From NCBI GenBank assembly GCA_011321815.1, contig DROS01000045.1, positions 1 to 64,000 on the forward strand: DNA of 64,000 bases, in the 5' to 3' direction. Position numbers and translations under genes: made by a program. Under the pieces are notes generated by a model. It was not told the DNA's origin and ran no database searches. It saw only the letters and a program-made list of their open reading frames with translations. Origin of the DNA: Gammaproteobacteria bacterium. Its GTDB lineage: Bacteria; Pseudomonadota; Gammaproteobacteria; SZUA-152. The first letter of the stretch is position 1. Each line of letters starts with the position of its first letter. This document shows, piece after piece, positions 18,688-28,106 of the stretch.

Positions 18688-18992
18688 CGAACGGTACGAC
18701 GGGGCAGACTTAACGGCTGCTGAACCTTGGCAAGAGCGGGAAATTCAGTCATGCCGCCCTGCGCCCGCAGGTAATTTTCGGCGCGGCGATCACCATCCCG
18801 ACTCGCCATACGCATCAACGCCAGCCCCCGTACCGTATTCCCGTTTTCCAAAGCCATCATTGCTTCCCCATAAGCACAGGAACCGGCGTATACGGGGCTG
18901 ATACCCGGCAAACCGCCCACCAATACAAGCAATGCCAGCATCGTCATTTTTACGGATGATTTCATCGGCCGTTTTCGAGAAAAACCGGACAT
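18681..18992 (-). CDS. Small exported Sel1-like protein
   Basis: This is a 103-residue product. After a basic N-terminus comes a hydrophobic signal-like segment (MTMLALLVLVGGLPGISPVYA), then a mature part of about 65 residues resembling a single Sel1/TPR unit (ALENGNTVRGLALMRMASRDGDRRAEN is the core region). GGAG sits 6 bases before the ATG at 18992. It overlaps the convergent Sel1 gene and is divergent from maf. Function unknown; the neighbouring Sel1 gene suggests related periplasmic scaffolds. Confidence 0.6.
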   Translation of the reverse strand: MSGFSRKRPMKSSVKMTMLALLVLVGGLPGISPVYAGSCAYGEAMMALENGNTVRGLALMRMASRDGDRRAENYLRAQGGMTEFPALAKVQQPLSLPRRTVRY

Positions 18993-19119
18993 CACACTCA
19001 CTCCAAATAAATAGACCAACACTGCCCAATTTATGGCAGCCACGCAGATAACTGTCAACCCTGTAAAAAAACGGTAAACTCCTCTGCCTTGAAAACACTG
19101 CACTGGCAGAATTACCATA

Positions 19120-19701
19120 ATGCAACTTGTACTCGCTTCCACTTCCCCCTATCGGCGCGCCCTGCTGGAACGCCTGGGACTACCGTTTGTAACGGCTACA
19201 CCGGATACCGATGAAAATCCTCTGGAAAATGAAACGCCGGATGCCTTGGTGGCCCGGTTATCCGAAGCCAAGGCCCGCGCTGTTGCAACGCAGTTTTCTG
19301 ATGCGCTGATTATCGGTTCAGATCAGGTGGCCGTGCTGGGTAACCAGGCTTTGGGCAAACCAGGCAATCACGAAAAAGCCATACAGCAATTGCAGGCTGC
19401 CAGCGGCCGCCGGGTCACTTTTCTGACCGGCCTGTGCCTGTTAAATAGTAAAACCGGAAGTTGCCATGTCACCGTGGTGCCATTTTCAGTGGTATTTCGC
19501 CCGCTCAGCAACACACAAATCGAGCAGTATTTATTACGCGAAAAACCTTACCACTGTGCTGGCAGCTTCAAATCCGAAGGACTGGGTATCAGTCTGTTTG
19601 AAAAAATGGAAGGAGATGACCCCAATGCGCTCATTGGCTTGCCGCTCATTCAACTCACAACGTTATTGGCCACAGAAGGCATGGACGTATTGGCATCATA
19701 A
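19120..19701 (+). CDS. yceF: Maf-family nucleotide pyrophosphatase (YceF type)
   Basis: YceF-type Maf proteins hydrolyse 7-methyl-GTP and related modified nucleotides, a housekeeping function. The 193-residue sequence has LASTSPYRRALLERL at the N-terminus, GSDQVAV with the catalytic Asp near residue 70, GKPG, and CAGSFKSEGLGISLFE with Lys and Glu of the active site, all typical of the YceF rather than YhdE subgroup. In related genomes maf lies beside sppA. Here a phosphoribulokinase gene and a repeat element separate them. The start overlaps the 5' leader of the divergent small gene. Confidence 0.93.
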   Translation: MQLVLASTSPYRRALLERLGLPFVTATPDTDENPLENETPDALVARLSEAKARAVATQFSDALIIGSDQVAVLGNQALGKPGNHEKAIQQLQAASGRRVTFLTGLCLLNSKTGSCHVTVVPFSVVFRPLSNTQIEQYLLREKPYHCAGSFKSEGLGISLFEKMEGDDPNALIGLPLIQLTTLLATEGMDVLAS

Positions 19702-19742
19702 ACCCCCGGCACAAAATCAACCGGGCAAGGCGCGCGCACTCC

Positions 19743-20005
19743 GTACTTTTTCAAGGTAATAAATTGGGATTCAGTTGGTCTGTCAGCGTTCAGGGCACCA
19801 ACAGTAGGCGCTTTAGGCGAGGCGCTCCTCGCAGCAAATGGCTGTCGTCCTTTGCAAGAGGAGCAACGCCGCCATGGACGCTGACAGGCCAACCCTTCGG
19901 GCGTTCCTGTGGTGTTCCGCTGCGGCGTCGCCTAAAGCGCCTACTGTTGGTGCCGCGAAACACCACAGGAACGCTGAATCACAATTTATTACCTTGAAAG
20001 AGTAC
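19743..20005. repeat. Complete MITE-like element with 32-bp terminal inverted repeats
   Basis: The left terminus 19743-19774 and right terminus 19974-20005 are inverted copies matching at 30 of 32 bases (both begin GTACT from the outside). Nested inside is a perfect 27-base inverted repeat (19794-19820 with 19928-19954). A further apical hairpin (GGCG-CTCCTC against GAGGAG-CAACGCC) and additional paired segments (TGTCAGCG/CGCTGACA; TTCCTGTGGTGTT against AACACCACAGGAA with few mismatches) make the 263-base element able to form a branched structure. No coding frame is evident. The right end lies 5 bases from the phosphoribulokinase stop codon. A related copy is at 1-141. Confidence 0.85.
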
Positions 20006-20010
20006 TAGGG

Positions 20011-20955
20011 TTACAGGTTAGTCCGTGAATCTGTTAACTCATGAATCAGCGGTGTGCAAATAACATCCAGTGCTTGCTGCATCTGGCTGCCGGAAATCAC
20101 CATGGTATTCGGACGCGACATAAACGCACCATCAATCAGTCCCTGCAACTTTGGAAAATCATAACGCGAAGGATCACGAAACCGAATCACCACTATACAT
20201 TCGTGGTTTCCGGGAACTTCTGTAGCAATAAAGGGATTGGAGGTATCCACTACCGGCACACGTTGAAAGTTGATATCCGTCACTGAAAACTGCGGCACAA
20301 TAAAGTGGATGTATTCCTGCATGCGTTCAACAATACGTGCGGACGTTGCTTCGTGAGTGTATCCCTTGGTGCGCATATCACGAGTGATTTTCTGCATCCA
20401 CTCCAGATTGACCACAGGCACAACACCAATTAACAGGTCCACATATTGCGCCACATCAACACCGGTATTTTTTTGTGTATTGCGACGCTCACTGATGACT
20501 TTCGGATTATGCGAAACGCTCATTTTTCGCCGCGTCCAGCGCTTGGCCACTACGCCGCCATGCAGCCCTTCAAAAAACAATAAATCAGATTGTGGCGATA
20601 TCTGCTGCCAGTCAGTAAATGTGCCGCTGGGCGTATCTGCATCGCCTGCCACCTCTTCACTGATGTAACGTCGAAACTTCCCGGTACCACATTCCCCGTA
20701 GGACCGGAAAAGGGATTCCAGCAGATCAAAACGATTCACCTCCGGCCCGTAAGGGGTCACGATATCACCATTGGCTTCGGCTTTAGCCAGTACCGCTTGC
20801 ATTTCGTTGCGGTCATAACGGCGAAAACATTCACCATCCACAAAGGCTGCATGAATATTTTCGCGCCGGAAAATTCGCGCAAAGGCCTTTTTTACCACTG
20901 TCGTGCCTGCGCCGGAAGCACCAGTAACGGCAACAATAGGATGCTTTTGTGACAT
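20011..20955 (-). CDS. Phosphoribulokinase (class I, CbbP/PrkB family)
   Basis: Phosphoribulokinase makes ribulose 1,5-bisphosphate from ribulose 5-phosphate and ATP, the Calvin-cycle step before RuBisCO. The 313-residue protein has P-loop GASGAGTT, LLFFEGLHGG, GVVPVVNLEWMQKI, and VPQFSVTDINFQRVPVVDTS. The last matches proteobacterial CbbP more closely than E. coli PrkB. A stretch at about residues 137-166 (Lys/Arg-rich) is about 26 residues longer than the same loop in those proteins. ATG at 20955 (MSQKHPIVAV) fits homology. No other cbb genes are in the window, so autotrophy is not shown. It sits between sppA and maf, unlike the usual order. Confidence 0.88.
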   Translation of the reverse strand: MSQKHPIVAVTGASGAGTTVVKKAFARIFRRENIHAAFVDGECFRRYDRNEMQAVLAKAEANGDIVTPYGPEVNRFDLLESLFRSYGECGTGKFRRYISEEVAGDADTPSGTFTDWQQISPQSDLLFFEGLHGGVVAKRWTRRKMSVSHNPKVISERRNTQKNTGVDVAQYVDLLIGVVPVVNLEWMQKITRDMRTKGYTHEATSARIVERMQEYIHFIVPQFSVTDINFQRVPVVDTSNPFIATEVPGNHECIVVIRFRDPSRYDFPKLQGLIDGAFMSRPNTMVISGSQMQQALDVICTPLIHELTDSRTNL

Positions 20956-21020
20956 ATGTATGTGCCCGTTGTTATATGAGTCCGCCCACAAGCTGACAGT
21001 TATGTATTTTTTATTTATTG

Positions 21021-22106
21021 TTAGCGCATCGGCGACTGTTGTGTGGCATCTGACAAACCAAGACTGTTGGCCATTACATTGGCAAGCGTCACGCCGATAC
21101 GGTCGGCAAAACGATCCAGATAATCGGGCCGGGGTGTAAAATCAACAATATTTTCTACACCGATAATCTCCCGGGCAACATAACTGGCGCTACCCAACCC
21201 GTCCACCAAGCCTAACTTAACACTCTCTTCACCATTCCAGAACAGCCCGGTAAATAAATCCGGATTATCTGACAACCTGTCCCCACGCCCGGCTTTTACC
21301 TGATCAATAAATTGACGATGCACCGTGTCCAGCAGGTTTTGTACATGTTGCACCTCCGGTTTTTTCAGCGGTGAAAATGGATCAAGCACACCTTTGTATT
21401 TGCCTGCTGTCATCAAACGGCGTTCCACACCGATTTTTTCCAGTGTATCCACAAAACCAAAACCGTCCATCAATACACCAATGGAGCCGACAATACTGGC
21501 TTTGTCAGCATAAATCTCATCTGCGGCAGCGGCGATATAATAACCACCAGAGGCACAGATATCCGCGACAACGGCGTATAATTTAATATCCGGGTATTTT
21601 TTACGCAAGCGTTTGATTTCATCATAAACATAGCCTGCCTGTACCGGGCTGCCACCCGGGCTGTTGATACGCATGATAATCGCTGCGGTTTTTTTATCTT
21701 TAAAGGCCGCACGCAAACCACCCACAAGATTGTCGGCACTGGCCTGGGTGTTGGCGGCAATCACCCCCTCCAGGTCTATCAACGCTGTGTGTTCATCGTG
21801 TGAAATACCTCCTTCACCCCATTCGGTGGGAATGTAAAAAATAATCACAAACAAATAAATGAAAAACAGGGATTTGAAAAATATGCCCCAGCGGCGGGAA
21901 CGCCGCTGTTCATTAATGGCTGCAAATGCCAGCCGGTTAAGCGTGTCTTTTTCCCACTCGCTGCTGGTTGTTTTTTGACCCTTTTTGTCTTCGTTCACTG
22001 GATCACTCACTGCCTCGCCACGGGTCCAGACATCAACGTCATTCGTTGCATTGGATTCGGACGACCCTGATATTTCTTGTGCATCCGTCTTGTCGTGATC
22101 GCTCAT
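21021..22106 (-). CDS. sppA: S49-family signal peptide peptidase SppA (short form)
   Basis: This 361-residue inner-membrane serine peptidase has an N-terminal cytoplasmic region, one transmembrane segment (about residues 76-94) and a single S49 protease domain. The nucleophile Ser lies in ADICASGGYYIAAAAD and the general-base Lys in LMTAGKYKGVLDPF, as in the Bacillus-type SppA36 rather than the 618-residue E. coli form. SppA degrades cleaved signal peptides left in the membrane. It lies downstream of the HAD phosphatase and rluC on the same strand, an order familiar from Pseudomonas. Confidence 0.93.
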   Translation of the reverse strand: MSDHDKTDAQEISGSSESNATNDVDVWTRGEAVSDPVNEDKKGQKTTSSEWEKDTLNRLAFAAINEQRRSRRWGIFFKSLFFIYLFVIIFYIPTEWGEGGISHDEHTALIDLEGVIAANTQASADNLVGGLRAAFKDKKTAAIIMRINSPGGSPVQAGYVYDEIKRLRKKYPDIKLYAVVADICASGGYYIAAAADEIYADKASIVGSIGVLMDGFGFVDTLEKIGVERRLMTAGKYKGVLDPFSPLKKPEVQHVQNLLDTVHRQFIDQVKAGRGDRLSDNPDLFTGLFWNGEESVKLGLVDGLGSASYVAREIIGVENIVDFTPRPDYLDRFADRIGVTLANVMANSLGLSDATQQSPMR

Positions 22107-22189
22107 GAAATGTACCTTTTATGTTGCATTACTTTTGGGTTTACAACTGATTTCTGTTGGTTATTACGCAGTATAGATTTTATTGATTA

Positions 22190-22852
22190 TTATGCGGCAT
22201 TGATGTCGTTAGCCAACCACTCTGGCAATTCCGTAATAGACGACAGGCATGCCAGCGGCGAGCATGCCATTAAGCGCTCCCGGGAATGCACTCCGTAGTC
22301 TACGCCCACTGCGGCAGCTTTGGCGGCATTGGCCATTTCCAGGTCATATTCGGTATCCCCCACCATCAGCGTACGTTTTGCATCAACATCCAGAATATCC
22401 ATGATGTCCAGCAACATTTGCGGATGGGGCTTTGAGTGGGCTTCATCCGCACAGCGTGTTTCCACAAAGTACGGCGAAAACCCGGTGCTTTGCAAAACCC
22501 TGTCCAGCCCCCGCCTCCCTTTACCGGTGGCCACTGCCAGCAAATATCCGGCTTCATGCAGATGTTGCAATACCTGCTCTGCACCTGCAAACGGCTTACA
22601 GGAGTCATCGGTAAAAAAGTGGTAACGATAGCGGTCGGTGATCGCCAACAGCACGTCATCATCACAATCAGGCAACAGTCGCATAATCGCTTCACGCAGC
22701 CCCAATCCGATAATGTCGCGGATTTTTTCCCGGGGCAACACAGGCAAGTCCAGGTCTTTCAGAGCACGCTGCATGCTGATCACAATATGGGCCTCGGAAT
22801 CCATCAGCGTTCCATCCCAGTCAAACACTACCAGTTCGTACGTTTTTTGCAT
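22190..22852 (-). CDS. HAD-IA family hydrolase (phosphoglycolate-phosphatase-like)
   Basis: This 220-residue HAD superfamily phosphatase has motif I FDWDGTLMDS (nucleophile and acid Asp), motif II VATGKGRRG, motif III Lys in SKPHPQML, and motif IV VGDTEYDLEMA. A small helical cap lies between motifs I and II. The substrate cannot be read from sequence; the family includes phosphoglycolate and nucleotide phosphatases. The ATG at 22852 was chosen over a GTG at 22864. It begins 22 bases after rluC and probably shares its transcript. Confidence 0.88.
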   Translation of the reverse strand: MQKTYELVVFDWDGTLMDSEAHIVISMQRALKDLDLPVLPREKIRDIIGLGLREAIMRLLPDCDDDVLLAITDRYRYHFFTDDSCKPFAGAEQVLQHLHEAGYLLAVATGKGRRGLDRVLQSTGFSPYFVETRCADEAHSKPHPQMLLDIMDILDVDAKRTLMVGDTEYDLEMANAAKAAAVGVDYGVHSRERLMACSPLACLSSITELPEWLANDINAA

Positions 22853-22874
22853 TTTTTGTTTCACCAGGATTTTT

Positions 22875-23882
22875 TTAATGTTCGGGTGACAGACTGCTCA
22901 GCACAGCCTCCAGTTCATCACCCAATGGTGCCCTAAATTGATATGTTGGCGCCTGCTCATCCAGTCCACGCAACGAAAAACCCAGTGAACGTGCGTGCAA
23001 AAAGAGCCTGCGCACACCGTATTTTTTCATTTCGCGATCAAATTCCGCATCACCGTATTTTTCATCCCCCGCAATGGGGTGACCAATGGAGGCAGCATGC
23101 ACCCGTATCTGATGGGTGCGCCCGGTGAGCAGGCTGACCTCGACCAGGCTTGCCTGCGCAAAAACCGTCACCGGGCGAAAAATGCTCACAGCAGATTTTC
23201 CTTCGTTGCTGACAGTCACTACCCGCTCCCCGGAGCGCAGCGTGTTTTTCAGCAACGGTGCATCCACACGGCGTTCGCCACCCCGCCACTGCCCCTTCAC
23301 CAAAGCCAGATAACGCTTGTCCACCCCACCTTCACGCAATAGGCGGTGCAGTTCACGCAATACGCTGCGACGTTTGGCAATCAGCAGGCAACCCGAAGTG
23401 TCCCGGTCCAGACGATGCACCAGCTCCAGGTACGGCGCCTCTGGCCGTAGTATGCGTAACGCCTCGATGACTCCGTAATTCAGCCCGCTGCCGCCGTGCA
23501 CGGCAATGCCTGACGGTTTGTTCAGCAGTAAAAAGCCCTTTTCTTCCGCGACAATCCCCGCTTCGATACGCTTCAGCACCCGCTGTCCCGGGCTTACCGG
23601 CGCAGCGGTCTCAGCAACCCGTACCGGTGGAATACGCACCGCATCACCACTTTGCAGTCGGTAACTGGCCTTGATTCGTCCTTTGTTGACACGCACTTCG
23701 CCTTTGCGCAGCATGCGGTAAACCCGGCTTTTGGGCACCCCTTTAAGGCTGGCCAGCAGGAAATTGTCAATTCTTTGCCCCGCCCGCTCATCGTCCACTT
23801 TAACAATGCGAGCCTTTGTGGAGGCCGTCAGGACGGGCTGGGGGGAGGTTTGCGGGGGTGGGTGCGCCATGGGGTGCATCAT
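22875..23882 (-). CDS. rluC: 23S rRNA pseudouridine synthase RluC
   Basis: RluC isomerises uridines 955, 2504 and 2580 of 23S rRNA in E. coli. The protein has an N-terminal S4 RNA-binding domain (about residues 30-85: RIDNFLLASLKGVPKSRVYRM) and a RluA-family catalytic domain with the signature HRLDRDTSGCLL carrying the catalytic Asp. GRTHQIRVH and GDEKYGD follow. The 335-residue length depends on which of several N-terminal Met codons is used (23882 or 23870). It is divergent from rne across about 405 bases, the arrangement found in E. coli and Pseudomonas. Confidence 0.93.
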   Translation of the reverse strand: MMHPMAHPPPQTSPQPVLTASTKARIVKVDDERAGQRIDNFLLASLKGVPKSRVYRMLRKGEVRVNKGRIKASYRLQSGDAVRIPPVRVAETAAPVSPGQRVLKRIEAGIVAEEKGFLLLNKPSGIAVHGGSGLNYGVIEALRILRPEAPYLELVHRLDRDTSGCLLIAKRRSVLRELHRLLREGGVDKRYLALVKGQWRGGERRVDAPLLKNTLRSGERVVTVSNEGKSAVSIFRPVTVFAQASLVEVSLLTGRTHQIRVHAASIGHPIAGDEKYGDAEFDREMKKYGVRRLFLHARSLGFSLRGLDEQAPTYQFRAPLGDELEAVLSSLSPEH

Positions 23883-23899
23883 AACAAATCGCGCCCAGT

Positions 23900-23928
23900 T
23901 TGCTGCTATGGCGTAAGACTGCTATATT
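23900..23928 (+). promoter_or_regulatory. Putative sigma-70 promoter of rne, with long leader
   Basis: TTGCTG (23900-23905) and TATATT (23923-23928) are separated by 17 bases. This would give rne a leader of roughly 350 bases, close to the 361-base leader of E. coli rne that mediates autoregulation. The leader 23935-24287 contains several short inverted repeats, for example CTGTTTT/AAAACAG near 24150-24178, and no gene. Confidence 0.4.
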
Positions 23929-24287
23929 TGCGTAGCTTATTGCGGGATAGTATTGATTCTCCGTCCATTTACCCCAGGCAGGAAGCCCGCGCCAAAGCGC
24001 GACGGGATGTGGCGCAGAACAGAATGATTTTCTTAACATCCGTGTCATGACGGGTGTGTTTACCAATATTTAGTGCGCTCCCATGTCCATCTTGTGTTCA
24101 TGACGAGCTGACCAATAGCAGCGAAACCAGACTCGCGACACTGGCCCCTGTTTTGTTTTTTTAACAATAAAACAGAAATGAAAATGGCCAGACCTGTCGG
24201 CGAGCGGTGAGACTGCCTATTGTTTGTGATGCCATTTGTGCCCGCAACCACAAGCGGACATCGGTTGAGCGCATGGACTGAAAAAAA

Positions 24288-27140
24288 ATGAAAAGAATGC
24301 TGTTTAACGCAACTCAACCAGAAGAGTTGCGCGTTGCCATGGTTGATGGTCAACGACTTTATGATCTGGATATCGAAACCGCTGGCCGCGAACAGAAAAA
24401 GGCCAATATCTACAAAGCCCGCATTACCCGCGTTGAGCCCAGCCTTGAAGCCGCATTTGTTGACTATGGCGCTGACCGCCACGGTTTCCTGCCCTTAAAA
24501 GAGATCTCCCGCGCCTACTTTGACCCCGATGCCGAAAAAACCGGTGGCCGTGTCAATATCAAACAGGTGCTGAAAGAAGGCCAGGAAATCATTGTTCAAG
24601 TAGAAAAAGAAGAACGTGGCAACAAGGGTGCGGCACTGACCACCTTCATCAGTCTTGCCGGACGCTACCTTGTTTTAATGCCGAATAACCCGCGTGCCGG
24701 TGGTGTATCACGCCGTATCGTCGGTGAAGAACGCAATGAAATCCGTGATGCCCTGGCCGCGCTGGATATTCCTGAAGATATGGGGTTGATTGTGCGCACC
24801 GCAGGTGTCGGTAAAAACCCCGAAGAATTGCAATGGGATCTCAATTACTTGTTGCAGTTATGGGAAGCCATCGACAAAGCCTCCAAAGAAGGCTCTGCGC
24901 CCTTTCTTGTTTACCAGGAAAGCGATGTCATTATCCGCGCAATACGTGACAACCTGCGCAAAGACATCAGCGAAATCCTCATTGATGACAAGGTGATCTT
25001 TGACAAGGCCACCGAATTCATGCAGATGGTGATGCCACACAACCTGAATAAACTCAAACATTACGATGACAGCGTACCACTGTTCACGCGCTACCAGATT
25101 GAATCACAAATCGAAACCGCCTTTAAACGCGAAGTACGCCTGCCTTCCGGTGGCGCCATTGTCATTGACCACACCGAAGCACTGATTTCCATCGACATCA
25201 ACTCCGCACGCGCCACCAAAGGCAGCGATATCGAAGAAACTGCGCTTAACACCAACCGGGAAGCTGCGGAAGAAGTGGCCCGTCAATTGCGCCTGCGTGA
25301 TCTCGGCGGACTGGTGGTCATCGACTTCATCGACATGTCCGCATCGCGCAACCAGCGCGAAGTGGAGAATACCTTGCGTGAAGCACTGAAGATGGACCGT
25401 GCCCGCGTGCAGATCGGCCGTATTTCGCGTTTCGGCCTGCTGGAAATGTCGCGGCAACGCCTGCGCCCGTCACTGGGCGAATCCGTACAAATCGTCTGTC
25501 CGCGCTGTGAAGGTCACGGCACCATTCGTGGCACCGAATCGCTGGCCCTGTCCATTCTGCGTATCATCGAAGAAGACGCCATGAAGGAACAGACTGCACG
25601 TATCGTCGTACAGGTACCCATCAACGTAGCCACCTTCCTGCTCAACGAAAAACGCCAGGCCATCACGGACATTGAGCAACGTCAGGGTATCAAAGTGGTG
25701 CTGATTCCCAACCCCACTTTTGACACACCGCATTATGAGGTTCAGCGTGAACGCGCCAGTGACCTCGCACACGACGCAGATTCACAAGCCAGTTACTCTC
25801 TGGCAGTGGAACGCGAAGAAGCTTCAGAATCGCTGGATGACAAACCCAAAATGGCATCCGAAACCCCTGCGGTAAGAGGTGTAGTACCTCCGTCCCCTCC
25901 AGCCCCTATGCCACAAGCCACGGCAGAAAACGGAGGCTCGCAACAAGGTGGTTTCATCAAACGCATTTGGAGCAGCCTGCTCGGCAGCAGTGAAAATTCT
26001 GAAGCCGTGCCCGCCAAACCGGCCGAAAAAACCGACAGCGCAAAACCAGCACAAAACCGGGGGCGTCACCGCAGCTCCTCAGGTAATCGCAGCAATGCAA
26101 ACCGCCGCCCTGCCCGACGCAATCAGAATCGTGACAGGCAGGATGGCGCACAGAGCCGGGACGAGCAGAAAAAAAATACCCAGAACCGTGGCGCGCATAC
26201 AAAAACATCCGCCGACAAAAACGAAAAACCAAAAACCGGCGACAAACAAACCGCACGTGCGCAAAACCGCAACCAAGCGCAAAACCGGGATACAAACACT
26301 GACGAGGCCAGCAACAACGAGCAGTCAAACACCGAACAAAATACACAAAATGATGGCCAGCAAAAAACAGGGGCGCGTCGTGGACGTCGCGGTGGACGGC
26401 GGCGGCGGCGCGATAGCGGTAATCGCAACCAAAATGCGGAAGCCACTGGTAATGAAAACAGTAGCACTGAAAGCAGCGCAACTGAACATAAAAGCAATGG
26501 CAATGCAGTCACGGCCAAACAACCAACGGAACCGGCAAAATCAGGTACCGCAACAGCGCCCGGTGAAACACCCGTCCAGCAGTCTGCCGAGCGTAAAAAT
26601 AAGCCGCCGAAACCTGTAGCCAGCAAGCCAACGGAAAAACCGGAAGCAAAGCAGGCTACAACGGCAACCCCGGAAACAAAACAAAAACCGCAGGAAAAAG
26701 CGGATATTCCTGTGAAAAACACGCCAAAGCCGGAAACAAAACAAGTTGCAACGGCAATACCGGCAGTAAAACAAAAACCGGTGGCAAAAGCGGATGCTTC
26801 TGTGGAAAAAACACCACCGGCTCTTGTGGCTCCAGCCGTTCCGGCAAAAACAGAAAAAAAACCGGCGGCACTGGTGCAGGTTGAAACAAAACCCACATTG
26901 GCAAAAACAGCAAACAGCGCGCATCCAACAAGCCCGGTGAAGCAACAACCCGCCTCCGCACCAAAACAGGCGGAACATAAAAAACCAGCCGGCAGCACAA
27001 TGCCGGCAAAGCCTGTGCTTGTTGAAACAAAACCGGCCAGCGCACCGCCACAGCCATCTGCTGTGGACACACAAGCTGCGCCGCGTGCCACAAAACCTGT
27101 GGAAAAGCCCACCACCAGCAAACCGGAACATAACGACTGA
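24288..27140 (+). CDS. rne: Ribonuclease E
   Basis: RNase E is the endoribonuclease that initiates mRNA decay and processes rRNA and tRNA, and scaffolds the degradosome at the inner membrane. Residues 1-500 form the catalytic half: [18 protein letters not shown]1 domain with [13 protein letters not shown], DNase-I-like motif INSARATKG with metal Asp, and the zinc-link CPRCEGHG near 404. From about residue 545 the protein is disordered: a possible membrane helix [13 protein letters not shown], Arg/Asn-rich RNA-binding stretches ([17 protein letters not shown]), then Lys/Pro/Thr/Ala repeats up to the end. Length (950) fits gammaproteobacterial RNase E. A terminator follows directly. Confidence 0.97.
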   Translation: MKRMLFNATQPEELRVAMVDGQRLYDLDIETAGREQKKANIYKARITRVEPSLEAAFVDYGADRHGFLPLKEISRAYFDPDAEKTGGRVNIKQVLKEGQEIIVQVEKEERGNKGAALTTFISLAGRYLVLMPNNPRAGGVSRRIVGEERNEIRDALAALDIPEDMGLIVRTAGVGKNPEELQWDLNYLLQLWEAIDKASKEGSAPFLVYQESDVIIRAIRDNLRKDISEILIDDKVIFDKATEFMQMVMPHNLNKLKHYDDSVPLFTRYQIESQIETAFKREVRLPSGGAIVIDHTEALISIDINSARATKGSDIEETALNTNREAAEEVARQLRLRDLGGLVVIDFIDMSASRNQREVENTLREALKMDRARVQIGRISRFGLLEMSRQRLRPSLGESVQIVCPRCEGHGTIRGTESLALSILRIIEEDAMKEQTARIVVQVPINVATFLLNEKRQAITDIEQRQGIKVVLIPNPTFDTPHYEVQRERASDLAHDADSQASYSLAVEREEASESLDDKPKMASETPAVRGVVPPSPPAPMPQATAENGGSQQGGFIKRIWSSLLGSSENSEAVPAKPAEKTDSAKPAQNRGRHRSSSGNRSNANRRPARRNQNRDRQDGAQSRDEQKKNTQNRGAHTKTSADKNEKPKTGDKQTARAQNRNQAQNRDTNTDEASNNEQSNTEQNTQNDGQQKTGARRGRRGGRRRRRDSGNRNQNAEATGNENSSTESSATEHKSNGNAVTAKQPTEPAKSGTATAPGETPVQQSAERKNKPPKPVASKPTEKPEAKQATTATPETKQKPQEKADIPVKNTPKPETKQVATAIPAVKQKPVAKADASVEKTPPALVAPAVPAKTEKKPAALVQVETKPTLAKTANSAHPTSPVKQQPASAPKQAEHKKPAGSTMPAKPVLVETKPASAPPQPSAVDTQAAPRATKPVEKPTTSKPEHND

Positions 27141-27160
27141 CACGCCGTAGTGCTGATGCA

Positions 27161-27197
27161 AAAAGCCCTGACCATATTGCATGGTCAGGGCTTTTTT
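27161..27197 (+). terminator. Strong bidirectional intrinsic terminator after rne
   Basis: A perfect 12-bp stem AGCCCTGACCAT/ATGGTCAGGGCT (27164-27175 and 27181-27192) with a five-base loop is followed by six T on the plus strand and preceded by five A, giving a T-run on the minus strand. It probably serves both rne and the convergent phosphatase gene. Confidence 0.92.
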
Positions 27198-27258
27198 GTA
27201 CTTGCCACATCAGGTGCATTCAGGAACGTGCGCGTTCCTTACATCACATCGTCCATCG

Positions 27259-27744
27259 TCAATTCTGCAAATAACGTAATTGTATATCCTGGAGCAACCC
27301 TGCCGAAGCCTCTTCAATCATATCCAATACCCGCTCAAACCCCAGCGGGCCACCGTAATACGGGTCTGGTACTTCATCATGCTCAAGATTGGGCGCATAA
27401 CTTAGAAATAAATTTAATTTATATTCCGCGCCCACCGGACAAATGGCCTGCAAACTCCGCTGGTTGTCTCTGTCCATGGCCAAAATATAATCAAAAATAT
27501 CAAAATCCCCGGCCACTGCCCGCCGCGCCCGCTGCGACGATAAATCAAAACCGCGTTTCAACGCCGTCTTCTGCGAGCGGGGATCAGGCGCTTCGCCCAC
27601 ATGATAGGCATGAGTGCCCGCTGAATCGACATGAATAACATCCGCAAGATTTGCATCCTGCACGTGCCGGGTAAAAACACCCTCAGCAGTTGGCGAGCGA
27701 CATATGTTGCCCATACAAACAAATAGAACCTTGATTTTTTCCAT
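27259..27744 (-). CDS. Low-molecular-weight protein-tyrosine phosphatase
   Basis: This 161-residue enzyme dephosphorylates phosphotyrosine proteins. The P-loop CMGNICRSP begins with the nucleophile Cys10 and ends with the substrate-binding Arg and Ser. The general-acid Asp is in VPDPYYGG near residue 125, as in the family. This stand-alone copy is not next to a tyrosine kinase or exopolysaccharide operon, so it is more like the housekeeping YfkJ/LMWP type. It is convergent with rne. The 362 bases between its start and pycA hold no supported gene. A 12-base match to the MITE terminus (GGTAATAAATTG) at 27772-27783 may be coincidence. Confidence 0.93.
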   Translation of the reverse strand: MEKIKVLFVCMGNICRSPTAEGVFTRHVQDANLADVIHVDSAGTHAYHVGEAPDPRSQKTALKRGFDLSSQRARRAVAGDFDIFDYILAMDRDNQRSLQAICPVGAEYKLNLFLSYAPNLEHDEVPDPYYGGPLGFERVLDMIEEASAGLLQDIQLRYLQN

Positions 27745-28106
27745 AAATAGCAGCCAGCCAGTGTTTATTCAGGTAATAAATTGTACCATCAAAAAAACCA
27801 AGTATCAGAGCTTTGGGACCCCAGAAAAAACTGACTGCGGGATAACTGTCAGTTCCTCCGGTTACCACTTTGTTTACTAATAAAGTCAGACAGTTGAACG
27901 CCATTATCGCAGAGCAGAATAGCGGCCATTGGGCAGTTACACCACGAAACAGCGTTAAAATCCGCGCCACGCTTGACAGCGTTGCCGGTGATGCGCATAT
28001 TCCGGTGAGTGGTTGCCCGTCAGGTTTTTATCGCCGCTGCCACTATCATAAAAACAAGTAACAGAATAAGCGGTTCGTAAAAACATATTCATCGAACAGG
28101 TTTGCC

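Noticed and set aside
19743-20005. Interpretation of the structured repeat as an integron attC site
   Set aside because: It has hairpin structure but lacks recognisable GTTRRRY/RYYYAAC core sites at the ends, and no integrase or cassette array is present.
26123-27175. Long minus-strand open frame opposite the 3' part of rne
   Set aside because: It is a by-product of the Lys/Pro/Thr-rich repeats of RNase E read in reverse; composition is Cys/Phe/Gly-rich and not protein-like.
27772-27783. Twelve-base match to the MITE terminus upstream of the tyrosine phosphatase gene
   Set aside because: Only a single short AT-rich match without an inverted partner; likely chance.
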